NCBI GenBank assembly: GCA_035967975.1
Contig: JAWQFQ010000013.1
Span: forward strand, 1-64,000
Source of the DNA: Scytonema sp035967975
GTDB taxonomy: Bacteria; Cyanobacteriota; Cyanobacteriia; Cyanobacteriales; Nostocaceae
Direction of reading: 5' to 3'
DNA: 64,000 nucleotides
The notes beneath the pieces were generated by a model that searched no databases, had not been told where the DNA came from, and saw only the letters and a program-made list of their open reading frames with translations. This document shows, one piece after another, positions 42,585 through 52,031 of the stretch (positions are counted from its first letter, which is position 1; each line of letters starts with the position of its first letter). A program made the position numbers and the translations under genes.

Positions 42585-43934
42585 TTAGAGCAGTAAAGAT
42601 TCGGGTTTTGTCTCAATCAACTTCGCCAAATCTTGTAAGAACGCCGCAGCATTCGCACCGTAAATGATACGGTGGTCGCAAGTGATATTAACCTGCATTT
42701 GCTGTTTGACGCCAAACATACCATCAGATGTGGCAACAACTTGCGGGCGGGATGCACCAACTGCCAGAATAGAACTTTGTCCGGGGGGCAAAATGGCATC
42801 AAATTTGTCTACGCCAAACATCCCTAAGTTGGACACTGTAAAGGTACCACTGTTGTACTCTTCTGGTTGCAGTTGTTTTGCTCTGGCACGCTCTACCAAA
42901 GACTTCCAATTGCGTGATAGAGAATAAATATCTACCATATCTGCATTTTGCAGTACAGGTGTAATCAATCCTCCGTCATCCATCGCTACAGCTACGGCAA
43001 TGTTGATGCTATTGTGGTAAACAATTCCCTGTTCTGAGTAGCTAGCATTTAACAGCTGGTGTTTTTGCAATGTTACAGCGACGGCTTTTGCCAATAGGGC
43101 TGTCATTGTCACACCTTTGGATTTAATTTGTTTGTAAAGCTTGTCTAAAGCATCGGTGGTGATTGTGTAACCCACACGGAATACGGGTACGGATAGGCTA
43201 GCTTCCATATTCCGTACAACAGCTTTTTGAAGTGTGTTTAAAGGCACTAATTGACCTGATACAGCAGGCTGTCCTGAAGTGGATGCCACGGCTGGCATGG
43301 GTGCGGGTGCTGGTTTGGTAGGTGCGGGAGCAACTGGGGTAATAGATGTTGCTGGTGCTTGAGTTGATGCAGCGGGGGTGACAGTAGCAGATGGTTTGCT
43401 AGATTTTCCAGTAACTGCTTCTACGTCTTCAGCGACGATACGTCCATGAGGACCGCTACCAGAGATACCATTTAAATCAACTTTAAGTTCTTTTGCCAAT
43501 TTGCGGGCGCGAGGAGAAGCTACAATCCGCCCATTTCGACCAGAAGGGGTTCCGTTTTGCGTTTCAGCTACAGGCATGGCAACGGTGGGTGTATCGCCTG
43601 CTACTTGTCCGGGAGCAGTAGCAGCAGCAACTGCTTGTTTGGCTGTTGTTCCAGAGGATGTGGCTTGAGCTATTGCAGTTTCGATTTCCGCTTCGGTTTC
43701 TGCTAGTAAGGCGATCGCAGATCCAACAGGAGCGGTACCACCAGCCTGCACTACGATATGGGCTAAATATCCTTCATAAAAGGATTCCACGTCCATATCT
43801 GCCTTATCTGACTCGACAACCACCACTGTTTCGCCTTTTTCCACCTTATCACCAGGTGATTTTACCCAAGAGACAATTTTTCCTTCCGTCATGGTAGAAC
43901 TAAGCGCCGGCATGAATACTTCGTGAATGCTCAT
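42585..43934 (-). CDS. pdhC: Pyruvate dehydrogenase complex E2, dihydrolipoamide acetyltransferase
   Basis: This 449-residue protein has an N-terminal lipoyl domain with the lipoylated lysine at K44 (VESDKADMDVESF). An Ala/Pro/Thr-rich linker is followed by a peripheral-subunit-binding domain (SPRARKLAKELKVDLNGI, then SGPHGRIVAEDVEA, about 137-175), a second Ala/Pro linker, and the catalytic core from about 215 (LNTLQKAVVRNMEASLSVPV) with the CDHRIIYGA motif near the C-terminus. It transfers acetyl groups from lipoamide to CoA, linking glycolysis to the TCA cycle and fatty-acid synthesis. The start at 43934 is preceded by an AGGAGG-type site (CTCATAAGGAGG on the coding strand reads CCTCCTTATGAG). 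Confidence 0.95.
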   Translation of the reverse strand: MSIHEVFMPALSSTMTEGKIVSWVKSPGDKVEKGETVVVVESDKADMDVESFYEGYLAHIVVQAGGTAPVGSAIALLAETEAEIETAIAQATSSGTTAKQAVAAATAPGQVAGDTPTVAMPVAETQNGTPSGRNGRIVASPRARKLAKELKVDLNGISGSGPHGRIVAEDVEAVTGKSSKPSATVTPAASTQAPATSITPVAPAPTKPAPAPMPAVASTSGQPAVSGQLVPLNTLQKAVVRNMEASLSVPVFRVGYTITTDALDKLYKQIKSKGVTMTALLAKAVAVTLQKHQLLNASYSEQGIVYHNSINIAVAVAMDDGGLITPVLQNADMVDIYSLSRNWKSLVERARAKQLQPEEYNSGTFTVSNLGMFGVDKFDAILPPGQSSILAVGASRPQVVATSDGMFGVKQQMQVNITCDHRIIYGANAAAFLQDLAKLIETKPESLLL

Positions 43935-44420
43935 AAGGAGGTTTAGCGAGTTTATTATACTTAATTACAGCTTTTGCCAAATCGAATTGTATCTTGTTGA
44001 GGAATGGGGGTGTAGGGTTGTAAGGGTGTAGGTGAATAATAATTATTAACTTTCTTTAAAAGAATAGTAATTAGTATTTTTACTTATTTACCCCAACACC
44101 CTTACACCCTCACACCCTTACACCCCTAAAAAGAAGTGAGGAACTATCTTACGACCACCAAGTCTATTAATTTGTATTTCTCATCACGGCTAGACACAAT
44201 TTGAGGGTGTGGGGGATAAGGTGTAGGGTATAGGGACAAGAAAATCATCATAACTCTTCACTATACCCCAGACCCCATACCCTACACCCAGTCTTAACAG
44301 AGACGCTTTAATATGTAAGTCTTATCAATCTCCTCTCAAAAGCAGGACGAGATTGTGTATCACCACAATTTAAAATTCTAAATTGATGAACAACTTGATT
44401 GAATTAGCGTGTTAAATATT
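43935..44420. repeat. Spacer rich in GTGTAGGG/CACCCTTACACC repeats
   Basis: About 485 bp without a gene. G-rich text (GGGGGTGTAGGGTTGTAAGG, near 44007) and its complement (ACACCCTTACACCCTCACAC, near 44096) can pair over about 90 bp. A second pair lies at about 44204-44240 and 44262-44290. This family also fills the spacers at 3528-3590 and 4925-4965. Confidence 0.6.
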
Positions 44421-44981
44421 ATGTCGGCAAGGTTGAAGTTGTTGTTAATTACGATATTTAGTCTCTTCGCCACTGCTGCTACTGGGATTTATGTGACCCA
44501 ACGCCAACCGTCAGCAGCATTACTTAACAACACCAGCAATGGACAACCACAATATTTGTCTGCTAGCCAGACCGAGAATGTTGTAGGTCAGCCGGAGAGA
44601 GCTAAGTACAAACCCATCCCTTTAGACAGTGTTAACTCTCCTTTGCAAGGAAGTGACCCTGCTGAACTGGCTATCAATGCTTTTGACAGAGACATGAAAT
44701 TATATACCGGACCTCGGAAGGTGGAGGTGTACTATCCTCAACCCAATCAAGCGTTTGTAACAATCACGCAGATGAAAGCGGTTAGGGATTATACAACAGC
44801 TGTCAAATATCGAGTTGAGTTGACAACTTTTGGGCGATCGCTGTTAGTCAGTTCACCTCGGGTATGGCAAATTGTTTGGGCTGGTTTCCAAAAAGAATGT
44901 TTACCTGAGAGTAGAGCCCAAAACAATCGGTATCAAACCAAACCTGTCTGTCAAAGTTTAGAGTTAAGAGTGAGGAGTTAG
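44421..44981 (+). CDS. Hypothetical secreted/anchored protein
   Basis: From ATG 44421 (MSARLKLLLITIFSLFATAA) the protein has 186 residues with an N-terminal hydrophobic segment (signal or anchor). An in-frame GTG at 44409 would add four residues. The mature part includes GSDPAELAINAFDRDMKLYT and the strand-rich VEVYYPQPNQAFVTITQMKA. I do not recognise the family. It is convergent with the YlqD-like gene, with a 40-bp spacer holding a short inverted repeat (TAGGAGTAAAACCTTG / ACACCTAACTCCTCAC). Confidence 0.7.
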   Translation: MSARLKLLLITIFSLFATAATGIYVTQRQPSAALLNNTSNGQPQYLSASQTENVVGQPERAKYKPIPLDSVNSPLQGSDPAELAINAFDRDMKLYTGPRKVEVYYPQPNQAFVTITQMKAVRDYTTAVKYRVELTTFGRSLLVSSPRVWQIVWAGFQKECLPESRAQNNRYQTKPVCQSLELRVRS

Positions 44982-45021
44982 GAGTAAAACCTTGTCACTC
45001 GTCACACCTAACTCCTCACTT

Positions 45022-45471
45022 TTAAATATCGCCGCGAATTTCTTCTACAACGCCGTCACGCAACACGATTTCGACTTGTAATTTGCTAATCAGGTTATCA
45101 CCTGGTTCCACGCGGAAAAAGCCTTCCATTTGGAATTGGTTAACTTCCTGATCTAACTCCAGAAACTGCACTTGCTGCAGATTTTGCAGACTTTGATTTT
45201 TCTGCTCTAGCAGTTCGCTTTTCTTTTGATTAACTTGACCTTGGATATTGTCGATTTGTTGCAGTGTCTGGGGACCTGGGGGTTGTACACTCTGCTTTTG
45301 AATTTCCGCGACCGCCCTTTGTCCTTGAAGGTCCAACTGTTGCAGCTGCTGGTCAATTTGGTTGATTTGACCTTGCAGTTGTTGTTGAACTTCCTCTTTC
45401 CAAAGGGAAGTGACAATGGCTTTTACGTTAATAACGCGCTTTAGAAGCAATTGAGGTTTGGAGACATCCAT
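45022..45471 (-). CDS. YlqD-family protein
   Basis: This 149-residue protein has an N-terminal strand (LLLKRVINVKAIVT), a long Gln-rich coiled coil (QQQLQGQINQIDQQLQQLDL, ...KSELLEQKNQSLQNLQQVQF) and a C-terminal beta part (FFRVEPGDNLISKLQVEIVL, then RDGVVEEI). This matches the YlqD family of Firmicutes and cyanobacteria, whose role is unknown. It lies 36 bp downstream of the acyl-activating enzyme gene in the same direction and may be co-transcribed. Confidence 0.8.
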   Translation of the reverse strand: MDVSKPQLLLKRVINVKAIVTSLWKEEVQQQLQGQINQIDQQLQQLDLQGQRAVAEIQKQSVQPPGPQTLQQIDNIQGQVNQKKSELLEQKNQSLQNLQQVQFLELDQEVNQFQMEGFFRVEPGDNLISKLQVEIVLRDGVVEEIRGDI

Positions 45472-45507
45472 AAATGTTTCGCGTTCACTCTTAAATTTTC
45501 AGGTGTA

Positions 45508-47475
45508 TCAGGCAAACATCCCGTTTATGATATCGCGATAGTGTTCCATCACGACGTGTCGCCTGATTTTTAGTGTTTGGGTCATCATGCCATTTTCTAT
45601 TGAAAACGGCTCTATAATCAGCTTGAATGGACCGATGCGGTCATCTGGGCGATAACCAGGACGGTTTTGCACTTCCCGATTCAATTCTTGCCGATATAAA
45701 TCCTGAACCATTTTACTCTTTAGATCCGCCTCAGTGCTGATGGCTTTTCCGGCTTGATCTGGTAAATGCAGATTTTTGTCTTCCGTCCATTTTTGTAGGG
45801 CTTCTAGATTGGGAACAATCAAAGCACCGAGACTGCGTTGGTCTTGCCCAACTAGCATAATTTGATCTATGTAGGGCGATCGCAAGCAAGCATCCTCTAT
45901 CGGTTGAGGCTCGATATTTTCTCCATTTGTTAATACTATGGTATCTTTTGCCCGTCCGGTCAGTACCAAATCATTTTGTGGTGTCACCCAACCCAAATCC
46001 CCACTATTAAACCAACCTTCGCTGTCAATTGCTTTTGCAGTGGCTTCAGGATTTTGGTAATAGCCTTGCATAATTTGCGGTCCTCGCAGCATCACCAAAC
46101 CCCTTTCTCCAATTGATAAAGGTCTGCGAGTTTCTGGATCGACGATTTTAATTTCTGTACCTGGTATTGGTCGCCCAGCAGAACCACGTAGATTATGCCA
46201 AGGACGACGTGCATGGGTTACGGGAGAAGTTTCTGTTAAACCATAACCTACTAAAATTTCTACACTAATAATCTCAAAAAAGTCATCTATATGCTTAGGC
46301 AGCGCACCGCCACCACTAATCATATAGTTTATTTTTCCTCCTGTTGCTTCCCGTACCTTTGAGTAAACAATTTTTTCACCCAAAGCATGGAGGGGGAATA
46401 AAGTAGTTGCTTGTGTGCTAGCTGCTAAGCGCTCAAATACGGAAGGGTTCAGATTTTCTAAACTCAAGTTTTGAGCAATGCGTCGCGCCTTAATGAACTT
46501 TTCACTCATTCCTAAAAAGAAGTTTATCAAGCGTTGCTTGTTTGCGGGTTGTTCGCGGAACTGCTTTTGCGCTGCTTCATAAATTGATTCCCACAAACGT
46601 GGGACACCCACCATAAATTGGGGTTTAAATTCTTTCAAATCTCGTTTGACTGACTTTAAATTCGTGTAAACTTGAGTACAACCTTGAGAAAGTAAAAAAT
46701 ACTCCCCACTGCGTTCGTAGCTGTGCCATGTCGGGAGGATGCTCAAGATAACGTCTCCTGGTTGCGGTTGAATAACGGCTCCAAGTGCTCTGACTTGATG
46801 TATCAAATTTCCATGACTGAGCATTACCCCTTTGGGTTTGCCTGTCGTACCGGAAGTGTAAATTAAAGTTGCTAGAGTATCATCAGTTTGTTTAACTGGT
46901 TGTAAAGTGTGTTTTGAACCAATTTCCATCAACTGATTAAAGTTCAGAATGTGTAAGTTTGTGTCTGATGGCGGTGCTTCATCAGAAAGTAAAATGACCA
47001 GTTGAATTGGCAAATCCACAAGGCGTTCCTGTAGCTTTTTAAAAGTTTTTACATCTTCTACAACAAGCGCTGTGCTACCGCTATGGGTCACGATATATAT
47101 TAGCTCTTCCCTCTCTGCTTGGGAACTCCGCACCGCATTCACTGCGCCAACCATCATAATACCTTGGTCTGCAATTAACCAACGCGGACAATTGTCTGCA
47201 ATCAAGGAGACTCGATCCCCTACTTTTACGCCTGAAGCTTGTAAACCAGTCGCAAATTGTTGAATTTGTTGCGCTAGTTGATTATAAGTGAGGACGATTT
47301 TTGGATTGGCGTGAGGATCGTGGAGAGCGACTGTATCTCCACATCGCTTTGCTACCAATGACCAAATTTCAGGTATTGATTCAACTTGAGAGTAATCTGC
47401 TAAACTCTGTAATTTTTGATACTCTTGTTGGGAAATGTTCGAGAATAAAGACGAGCGATCGTAGGTTTTAGACAT
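45508..47475 (-). CDS. aas: Long-chain acyl-activating enzyme (AMP-binding; acyl-ACP/acyl-CoA synthetase)
   Basis: This 655-residue AMP-forming ligase has the P-loop-like LIYTSGTTGKPKGVMLSHG, the A5 motif VGYGLTETSPV, the GWFNSGDLGWV motif and the C-terminal lysine region TLKIRRHVV. Cyanobacteria usually have one such enzyme, the acyl-ACP synthetase that recycles free fatty acids, and the length and C-terminal part fit it. Substrate assignment (ACP rather than CoA) is by family knowledge. ATG 47475 gives the normal N-terminus. YlqD follows in the same direction. Confidence 0.88.
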   Translation of the reverse strand: MSKTYDRSSLFSNISQQEYQKLQSLADYSQVESIPEIWSLVAKRCGDTVALHDPHANPKIVLTYNQLAQQIQQFATGLQASGVKVGDRVSLIADNCPRWLIADQGIMMVGAVNAVRSSQAEREELIYIVTHSGSTALVVEDVKTFKKLQERLVDLPIQLVILLSDEAPPSDTNLHILNFNQLMEIGSKHTLQPVKQTDDTLATLIYTSGTTGKPKGVMLSHGNLIHQVRALGAVIQPQPGDVILSILPTWHSYERSGEYFLLSQGCTQVYTNLKSVKRDLKEFKPQFMVGVPRLWESIYEAAQKQFREQPANKQRLINFFLGMSEKFIKARRIAQNLSLENLNPSVFERLAASTQATTLFPLHALGEKIVYSKVREATGGKINYMISGGGALPKHIDDFFEIISVEILVGYGLTETSPVTHARRPWHNLRGSAGRPIPGTEIKIVDPETRRPLSIGERGLVMLRGPQIMQGYYQNPEATAKAIDSEGWFNSGDLGWVTPQNDLVLTGRAKDTIVLTNGENIEPQPIEDACLRSPYIDQIMLVGQDQRSLGALIVPNLEALQKWTEDKNLHLPDQAGKAISTEADLKSKMVQDLYRQELNREVQNRPGYRPDDRIGPFKLIIEPFSIENGMMTQTLKIRRHVVMEHYRDIINGMFA

Positions 47476-48306
47476 TAAACAACACCTAAATTGTAATTAC
47501 AGCATATTCTGACTTATGTCAATTTCCTGAATTTAAATGACACAGTATCTTCTGTCTATCAGAATTACATAGGCGGTTTTCGATTGAGTGTAATAAGACT
47601 TGGATTTATAAACCGCAGATGTACGCAGATAAACGCAGATACAATGTACTTTATTCAAATGAAAACTGCTATCTAAAATTTTATGGTAAGGTTTCGTTGG
47701 ATACTTTATGCATATTATTAATATATTGTCAAGAGAACTTCCCTAATCAAACATCGGCTGCAATACTGCTCGTAAGTGCGACAGTTGGGGTGCTGAGAAA
47801 CCCAGTATCTCAACCTTTAGAAACCCGGTATCTCAAAGATACCGGGTTTCTAGTTTCTCACGAACGATTTAAGATCGCTATACAATACTGCTCAGTTAAC
47901 GGTAGCTGTGGTGCTAGAAACCGGGTTTCTAATTTTCGCAAATCCTACGTAGTATTGGATTGCTATATATTTTCCATAAGAAATAGGAATGGTAGAGCTA
48001 TATAAAGTAGGAAATATAGCTATGGAAACAGAAGGAGGTATGAAAATATCGGATTTTGTTAAGTCTGTTAACCGAAGACTAGCTAATCACTGATAATGAT
48101 GCAATAATAAATTATTGATATTTTACTATTGGCTATTCCCGTAGAAAAAATTATATCTCCATGAAAATCTCTTCCTTTAGTTCATTGGTTGTATTCAAAA
48201 AGGTTTACATTAACTCTAGCTTATAGTAATCAAAAGAAATTTAAAACTAAAATATAAGGATTTTGCTTCACAATAGAAAATAAGAACTAAAGAAGGAGGA
48301 TTCTTT
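47476..48306. repeat. Spacer with palindromic repeats
   Basis: About 830 bp without a convincing gene. TAGAAACCCGGTATCT (47818-47833) and its exact complement (47837-47852) form a 16-bp stem, preceded by a half copy (GAAACCCAGTATCTCAACC) and followed at about 47918 by GAAACCGGGTTTCTAATTTTC. CAATACTGCTC occurs at 47760 and 47881. A 128-codon frame at 47619 runs through these repeats and is rejected. Confidence 0.65.
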
Positions 48307-48426
48307 ATGACCTTGACGGATGGTCTGTTGTTAACACTGGTGAATACAGTACTATGTCTTGCCTTTCCTAAGTTACTCTCTATGGTTGCTCCTCAAAACA
48401 AACGCAAAGAGATATCGCAGTCATAG
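48307..48426 (+). CDS. Small single-pass membrane protein (39 aa)
   Basis: ATG 48307 is preceded by a strong AAGGAGGA ribosome-binding site at 48292-48299. The 39 residues (MTLTDGLLLTLVNTVLCLAF, then PKLLSMVAPQ, then a charged tail to QS) contain one hydrophobic helix and a basic C-terminal end, so a membrane protein with a cytosolic tail is likely. The codons, signal and spacing look genuine, although the family is not recognised. Confidence 0.65.
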   Translation: MTLTDGLLLTLVNTVLCLAFPKLLSMVAPQNKRKEISQS

Positions 48427-48455
48427 ACAAAATGTAAAATGATAGGGAAGACTGC

Positions 48456-48553
48456 TGATAGTTAGTAGCTAATAGCTAATAGCTAATAGTAAAGGAAGTA
48501 ATGAGCCGTTGAATAGAGAAAGAAACCATTAGCCATTAGCCATTAGCCATTAT
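48456..48553. repeat. TAATAGC/CCATTAG heptamer repeat block
   Basis: TAGCTAATAGCTAATAGC units at 48456-48489 and inverted CCATTAGCCATTAGCC units at 48525-48553 flank a short spacer, so the two arms can pair. The block ends just beyond the recQ stop. Similar blocks lie at 2247-2306, 57530-57582 and 60846-60900. Confidence 0.8.
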
Positions 48554-48560
48554 CGCGCTT

Positions 48561-50717
48561 TCAGCGCTGGCTTTCTTGTCGCCACTTTCCCCTGACTAAA
48601 CGAATTTCATCAAAACTGTAGCGATCGCCAAGGTACTCTTTGATGGGTGTAAGGGGAATATCGCCAAGAATGTCTAAGACTTGTAAAATTTTTTGCTGCT
48701 TCTCTGGTGAAACTAATAAATTCATGTCTACTGGCTGATTCTTCTCGATTAAATTAGACAGGTGACTAATGATTGTAGCGGGTCGAAGGTTGCGTTTTTG
48801 AGCAATTTCTTCAACGCTTAGACCTTGGTTATGTAACTTTAAAGTGTATACTTCTGTGTCTGAGGGTAATATATCAGAGGGTGTAGAAATCAGCTTCTGT
48901 TCTAATAAACCTTGTTCTTGAAGGTAAGCCCGGATTGCAGTTAGAAACTTTTCCCCATACTGAGAAACTTTGTGGCTACCTACACCAGAAAGTTTGCTAA
49001 ATTCAGATAAATTTTGGGGTTGCAACTGTGCCATTAATTTCAAAGTAGAATCGGGGAAGACAATATAGGGTGGGACTAATTGTTCATCTGCAATTTGTTT
49101 GCGGAGCGATCGCAATTTCTGGAACAATACGTCTACTTCTGCACCTTTCTTACTATCATCTTGCCACGCTGGCTTTTGCGAGACTGGAACAGCAATGGAA
49201 ACTGTCCGCTGTCGGCGCATCACTTCCCAACTTAAGGCGTTCAGTTTTAGTACGGAGTAACCATCGTTAGTCTGTTCTAACAACCCTTTATGGAGGAGGG
49301 AACGTCCCAACATCCGCCATTCATCTACACTTCTATCTTTTCCAATACCATAGGTGGAAAGTTTATCGTGTCGATTTTGGAGAATTTTTTGAGTTTTTCC
49401 TCCTCGCAAGACATCTATAATATGACCCATTCCGTATTTTTCTTTGCATCGAGCCACACAAGATAAAAACTTCATGGCTTCAATTGTCCAGTCTTGCACA
49501 GGTTTGGGATATCGACAATTATCACAATTCCCACAATTTCCTGCAAAACGTTCTCCAAAATAACCAAGTTGAATTGTTCGCCGACAATCTGTCCCTTCGG
49601 CGTAGTCTATCATTTGCCGAAGTTGTTGTTTGGAAATCAGTTGTTCTTGAGGGTCGCTTTTTTGATTGATACTCCACTCAATTGTTTTCAGATCGCCATA
49701 GCTGTAAAAAAGAGTACAACGAGATGCTTCTCCATCTCTTCCAGCCCTACCAGATTCTTGATAATAACTTTCAATATTACGGGGTAAATCAAAGTGAATG
49801 ACTAATCGCACATCCGGTTTATTGATTCCCATACCAAAGGCAATTGTTGCGACTATAACACGTACATCATCCCTAATAAACCGTGTTTGATTTTTGCTTC
49901 TTTCCTCATCAGTTAATCCCGCATGATATGGTAGGGCAGAAACTTTATCTTGTTGTAATTTAAAAGTGAGTTCATCAACTTTTTTGCGCGTTAAACAGTA
50001 AACAATGACTGCGCCTTCTGCTTCTCTAATGAGATTTAAAAGTTCAGGGTAAGCAGATTTTGTTTTAGTTCTGACTTCGTAGTAAAGGTTCTCACGGTTG
50101 AAACTCGCAATATGTATGCGGGGCTGTTGTAAGCCCAACTGCTGGATAATATCAGTCCGGACGCGTTCGGTTGCTGTGGCGGTTAATGCAGCGACGGGAA
50201 CATCTGAGAAGCGTTTCCGCAGTATCTTGAGTTGACGATATTCTGGGCGAAAGTCATGTCCCCACTCAGAAACACAATGTGCTTCATCGATCGCAAAACC
50301 AGAAATACCAACTTGATGGTGTACTAGGTCGAGAAGTGGAAGAAATCTTTCGCTTACCAAACGTTCTGGAGCAACGTAGAGCAGTTTGACTTTACCATTG
50401 AGAAGGGCTTCTTCACGCGATCGCACCTGATAAGCATTGAGACTGCTGTTAAGAAATGTTGCAGCAATACCACTATTCCGCAATGCTTCCACCTGGTCTT
50501 GCATCAAAGCTATCAGTGGCGATACAACAACAGTGACACCTTCTTTGAGGAGTGCGGGAAGTTGAAAGCATAGCGATTTTCCCCCACCAGTGGGCATAAC
50601 AATCAGTAAATCCCGATTTTCCAGCGCTTGTTCTATAATTTGTCGTTGTCCTAGGCGAAAACTGTCATAACCAAAGTAATGTTTCAGCGCTTGTTCTAAA
50701 TTGGAATACGGATGCAT
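48561..50717 (-). CDS. recQ: ATP-dependent DNA helicase RecQ
   Basis: This 718-residue superfamily 2 helicase has the Walker A MPTGGGKSLCFQLPALL, DEAH motif (IDEAHCVSEWGHDFRPEY), AFGMGINKPDVR and the arginine-finger motif QESGRAGRDG. The RQC zinc site is at about 385-410 (CGNCDNC). An HRDC domain follows at about 535-610 (PPYIVFPDSTLKLMAQ, SGVGSHKVSQYGEKFL). A C-terminal helix-turn-helix is visible (LSVEEIAQKRNLRPATIISH). It unwinds DNA 3' to 5' in recombination and repair. It is a single gene here, and the length suits RecQ with an extra HTH. Confidence 0.95.
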   Translation of the reverse strand: MHPYSNLEQALKHYFGYDSFRLGQRQIIEQALENRDLLIVMPTGGGKSLCFQLPALLKEGVTVVVSPLIALMQDQVEALRNSGIAATFLNSSLNAYQVRSREEALLNGKVKLLYVAPERLVSERFLPLLDLVHHQVGISGFAIDEAHCVSEWGHDFRPEYRQLKILRKRFSDVPVAALTATATERVRTDIIQQLGLQQPRIHIASFNRENLYYEVRTKTKSAYPELLNLIREAEGAVIVYCLTRKKVDELTFKLQQDKVSALPYHAGLTDEERSKNQTRFIRDDVRVIVATIAFGMGINKPDVRLVIHFDLPRNIESYYQESGRAGRDGEASRCTLFYSYGDLKTIEWSINQKSDPQEQLISKQQLRQMIDYAEGTDCRRTIQLGYFGERFAGNCGNCDNCRYPKPVQDWTIEAMKFLSCVARCKEKYGMGHIIDVLRGGKTQKILQNRHDKLSTYGIGKDRSVDEWRMLGRSLLHKGLLEQTNDGYSVLKLNALSWEVMRRQRTVSIAVPVSQKPAWQDDSKKGAEVDVLFQKLRSLRKQIADEQLVPPYIVFPDSTLKLMAQLQPQNLSEFSKLSGVGSHKVSQYGEKFLTAIRAYLQEQGLLEQKLISTPSDILPSDTEVYTLKLHNQGLSVEEIAQKRNLRPATIISHLSNLIEKNQPVDMNLLVSPEKQQKILQVLDILGDIPLTPIKEYLGDRYSFDEIRLVRGKWRQESQR

Positions 50718-50924
50718 AGCTCACTTTCTTTCAGGGCTGACTTATCGCCCACACTTCATTTTAACTAATACCTAAGGATATCTTATTTCTGTTGGTTTGT
50801 AAGTATTCAGCCATCAGTCCTCAGTCCTCAGCTTTTAAGTTCATTTGCATAATCTATCAAAAATCAAGCGGGAGGGCGAGAACCTATCTGTTTTAAGGAG
50901 GGGAGAATCAAAAACTTGCGTATC

Positions 50925-51989
50925 TTAGTATACACTCACAAATCCTGCCTTTTCAAGCAGATCCTGTCCCTGTTGGGTTAACAGTAAATTTGTGTATGCT
51001 TCTCCTACCTGCCATTTTGTTTGGTCATACTGTTTAATAACTACAAATAATTTCCGCGTAATAGGATACTCGCTACTGCGAATTGCGCTAGTATTTACCA
51101 TAATTCTGTCTTTATAAGTAAGACACAGATCGGGCGGGGTCAAAGGTGGCTTGTAAGGAGGAACAAACTTTTCTGATGTCTTTCCCAATGGCAAGGTCTT
51201 AACAGTACATTGTCTTATGATTTCCGGCGTAGAGGCGTAATATATTCCGCCAAGATTTTTTCCTACTTTACGTAAACCAGAAGTCGTGTCTTGAACTGTC
51301 TCAACATTAACTCCTAGTTCCTCAACGTTAATCTCTAAAACATCATTTAAGAAGTACTCTACCGTACCTCCGTCTTCTGGATGACGAGTATAAGGAGTAA
51401 TTTTCTGGTTTGGTCCACCAACTTCTTGCCAGTTGGTAATTTGTCCTGTATAAATGCCTTTGAGTTGCTCTATTGTCAAGCCTACTTCTTGCAATTCCAA
51501 TTTGGGGTGAACTGCGATCGCAATACTATCAAATGCAACTTCCTTTTCTATTAAACCTTGCTTTTTTTCCTCTAAGTTAAGAGGGCGAGAAGAGACAGAC
51601 ACGTCTAATTGATTATTCAACAACATTCTAATACCTGTACTAGAACCGGGTGTTTCTCCTGCTGGAGGATTGATATAAGCCAACTTCAACTCTGGTCTTG
51701 CAGCTTGAATGGCTGAATCAACAATTTCTCTAATTGGTGCCCAAGTCGTGCTCCCACCATATTTAAAAGTCCCTGAAGGAATTTTAACTTCTGTAAATGA
51801 CTTATACTTACTAATAATTACTGGTAGAGAATTAGTTAATTTGTTTGGTAAAGATTTTTCAGAAGGAGTTTTTGGGTTTTGACCGGGATTTGGAGATTTT
51901 GGAAATACAACGTTCACAAGACCTAAAATAATAGGACAAGCGACGAATAAGATTCCGTAAGGAATTATTTTCTGTATTTTCTGACTCAT
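50925..51989 (-). CDS. PstS-like substrate-binding protein, membrane-anchored
   Basis: This 354-residue protein has an N-terminal hydrophobic anchor (ILFVACPIILGLVNVVF) and a periplasmic-binding fold like PstS: GGSTTWAPIREIVDSAIQA, GSSTGIRMLLNNQLDVSVSS, IYTGQITNWQEVGGPNQKI, RHPEDGGTVEYF. PstS proteins bind phosphate, but no pstCAB genes are adjacent. It lies 42 bp downstream of a membrane Ser/Thr kinase in the same direction, which suggests it supplies an external ligand signal to that kinase rather than to a transporter. Ligand unknown. Confidence 0.82.
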   Translation of the reverse strand: MSQKIQKIIPYGILFVACPIILGLVNVVFPKSPNPGQNPKTPSEKSLPNKLTNSLPVIISKYKSFTEVKIPSGTFKYGGSTTWAPIREIVDSAIQAARPELKLAYINPPAGETPGSSTGIRMLLNNQLDVSVSSRPLNLEEKKQGLIEKEVAFDSIAIAVHPKLELQEVGLTIEQLKGIYTGQITNWQEVGGPNQKITPYTRHPEDGGTVEYFLNDVLEINVEELGVNVETVQDTTSGLRKVGKNLGGIYYASTPEIIRQCTVKTLPLGKTSEKFVPPYKPPLTPPDLCLTYKDRIMVNTSAIRSSEYPITRKLFVVIKQYDQTKWQVGEAYTNLLLTQQGQDLLEKAGFVSVY

Positions 51990-52031
51990 GTTTTCCTCTA
52001 AAATTTTTCAGCAAAAATTTTAATAAACTCT

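Noticed and set aside
47619..48005. 128-codon open frame
   Set aside because: It reads straight through GAAACCCGG palindromes, so it is a repeat-derived open frame.
50925..51989. Part of a phosphate ABC transporter operon
   Set aside because: No pstC, pstA or pstB lies on either side; the neighbours are a kinase and recQ.
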